Below are positions 5,562-5,946 of a stretch of DNA of 5,946 nt, piece after piece; within the stretch, counting starts at the first letter, position 1, and each line of letters opens with the position of its first letter. The DNA is from Spirochaetaceae bacterium. Lineage in GTDB: Bacteria; Spirochaetota; Spirochaetia; Treponematales; Treponemataceae. The stretch covers positions 1 through 5,946 of the forward strand of contig JAFNZQ010000004.1 in the NCBI GenBank assembly GCA_017382775.1, in the 5' to 3' direction. The position numbers and the translations under genes were made by a program. Below the pieces are notes generated by a model, which saw only the letters and a list, made by a program, of their open reading frames with translations, searched no databases and was not told the origin of the DNA.

Positions 5562-5612
5562 AAAACGTCGGGGAAGGAAAATCGGAAATATTTGAAAAAA
5601 AAGCCGGTTTGC

Positions 5613-5641
5613 TTGACAAAAGCTGAAAAAAAAAGTAGAAT
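5613..5641 (+). promoter_or_regulatory. Sigma-70 promoter of the right-edge gene
   Basis: TTGACA (5613-5618), a 17-base spacer and TAGAAT (5636-5641) match the divergent promoter hexamer for hexamer. The spacer includes nine A (5626-5634). The -10 ends only 6 bases before the ATG at 5648, so transcription should begin at or next to the start codon. The short repeats AAGC/GCTT/AAGC (5601-5604, 5611-5614, 5620-5623) surround the -35. Confidence 0.8.
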
Positions 5642-5647
5642 GCAATT

Positions 5648-5946
5648 ATGGCTTCATATAATTTAACAGAATTAAACGATCTTTTGGTAACTCTCAATTT
5701 GGAAAAAGAAATTTCCGAAAAGCAATTTAATGATGCGGAAAGGAATTTGCGACTTCATTTTGACGGATATATTCAAAAAGAGTTGCACAGTTTGGAGACA
5801 AAAATTACTTCCATGTTGCGGAAAAGTTTCAGTGCCGCCTCCGTGGTTTCCGCAAAGGATGTTCACTTCCTCACCGAGGTGGATCAAAAGGCGGGGAAAA
5901 AAATCGGTGTTTCCGAAATAAAGATTTCCATAAAAGTTCCGGCGGC
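5648..5946 (+). CDS. Unrecognised cytoplasmic protein, N-terminal part (runs off right edge)
   Basis: The frame is open from the ATG at 5648 to the window edge, 99 codons, starting MASYNLTELNDLLVTLNLEK. There is no signal peptide or membrane segment. Residues about 6-60 are rich in Leu, Glu, Lys and Asn in an amphipathic helical pattern, possibly coiled coil. Residues 86-98 (GVSEIKISIKVPA) look like the start of a beta-rich part. I do not recognise the family. An in-frame TAG at 5636-5638 lies within the -10 hexamer, and no other start codon lies between it and 5648, so 5648 is the earliest possible start. There is no Shine-Dalgarno, and the promoter predicts a 5' end at about 5647-5649, hence a leaderless mRNA. 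A later start (the TTG after AAAGGA near 5740) is possible but less likely. Confidence 0.7.
   Translation, partial: MASYNLTELNDLLVTLNLEKEISEKQFNDAERNLRLHFDGYIQKELHSLETKITSMLRKSFSAASVVSAKDVHFLTEVDQKAGKKIGVSEIKISIKVPA

Noticed and set aside
5494..5697. Minus-strand 67-codon frame overlapping the start of the DUF2147-like gene
   Set aside because: It covers both promoters and the G-tract and runs antisense to the right-edge gene, with a low-complexity translation and no ribosome binding site.
5672..5887. Minus-strand 71-codon frame opposite the right-edge gene
   Set aside because: The plus strand is open across the entire stretch and has a near-consensus promoter, while this frame has neither promoter nor ribosome binding site.

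Overview
The window looks like a chromosomal segment of a spirochaete, most likely a treponeme or close relative (inference, moderate confidence). The reasons are a directly adjacent cmk-rpsA pair, closely spaced genes with AGGA/GGAGG ribosome binding sites, two tandem genes for small lipoproteins with relaxed lipoboxes, a secreted DUF2147-type protein, and a poly-G tract beside promoters. No mobile element, CRISPR array, tRNA or rRNA was seen. No database search was possible.

Layout. Positions 1-4863 hold what reads as one minus-strand operon, transcribed from right to left: promoter (4835-4863), cmk (cytidylate kinase), rpsA (ribosomal protein S1 with six S1 domains), a short AAA+/Fis-type protein resembling a sigma-54 activator, a membrane-anchored TPR protein, a 228-residue lipoprotein, and the start of a second lipoprotein running off the left edge. 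Gaps are 23, 0, 9, 40 and 41 bases, with no terminator or convincing promoter in them. A separate minus-strand gene at 4952-5497 encodes an exported DUF2147-like protein; it has its own promoter and a weak terminator. Positions 5498-5647 are a divergent intergenic region with two near-ideal sigma-70 promoters facing away from each other and a GGGGTG9 tract beside the left one. The plus-strand gene beginning at 5648 runs off the right edge and is not recognised.

How the genes fit together. Cmk supplies CDP/dCDP and S1 supports translation initiation, so this is a growth-linked transcript. The downstream genes point to the cell envelope: a TPR protein with one N-terminal membrane segment and two lipoproteins. 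Between them sits the oddest gene, an AAA+ protein with the fold signatures of a bacterial enhancer-binding protein and a Fis-type DNA-binding end. It lacks the GAFTGA loop, the Walker B acidic pair and both arginine fingers. It begins with GTG immediately after the rpsA amber stop and in the same reading frame.

The most notable signals are this degenerate activator, the rpsA-TAG-GTG junction, the poly-G tract and A9 promoter spacers (possible contingency sites), helically phased A-tracts behind the cmk promoter, a perfect 20-bp palindrome inside the DUF2147 gene, and a probable leaderless transcript for the rightmost gene.
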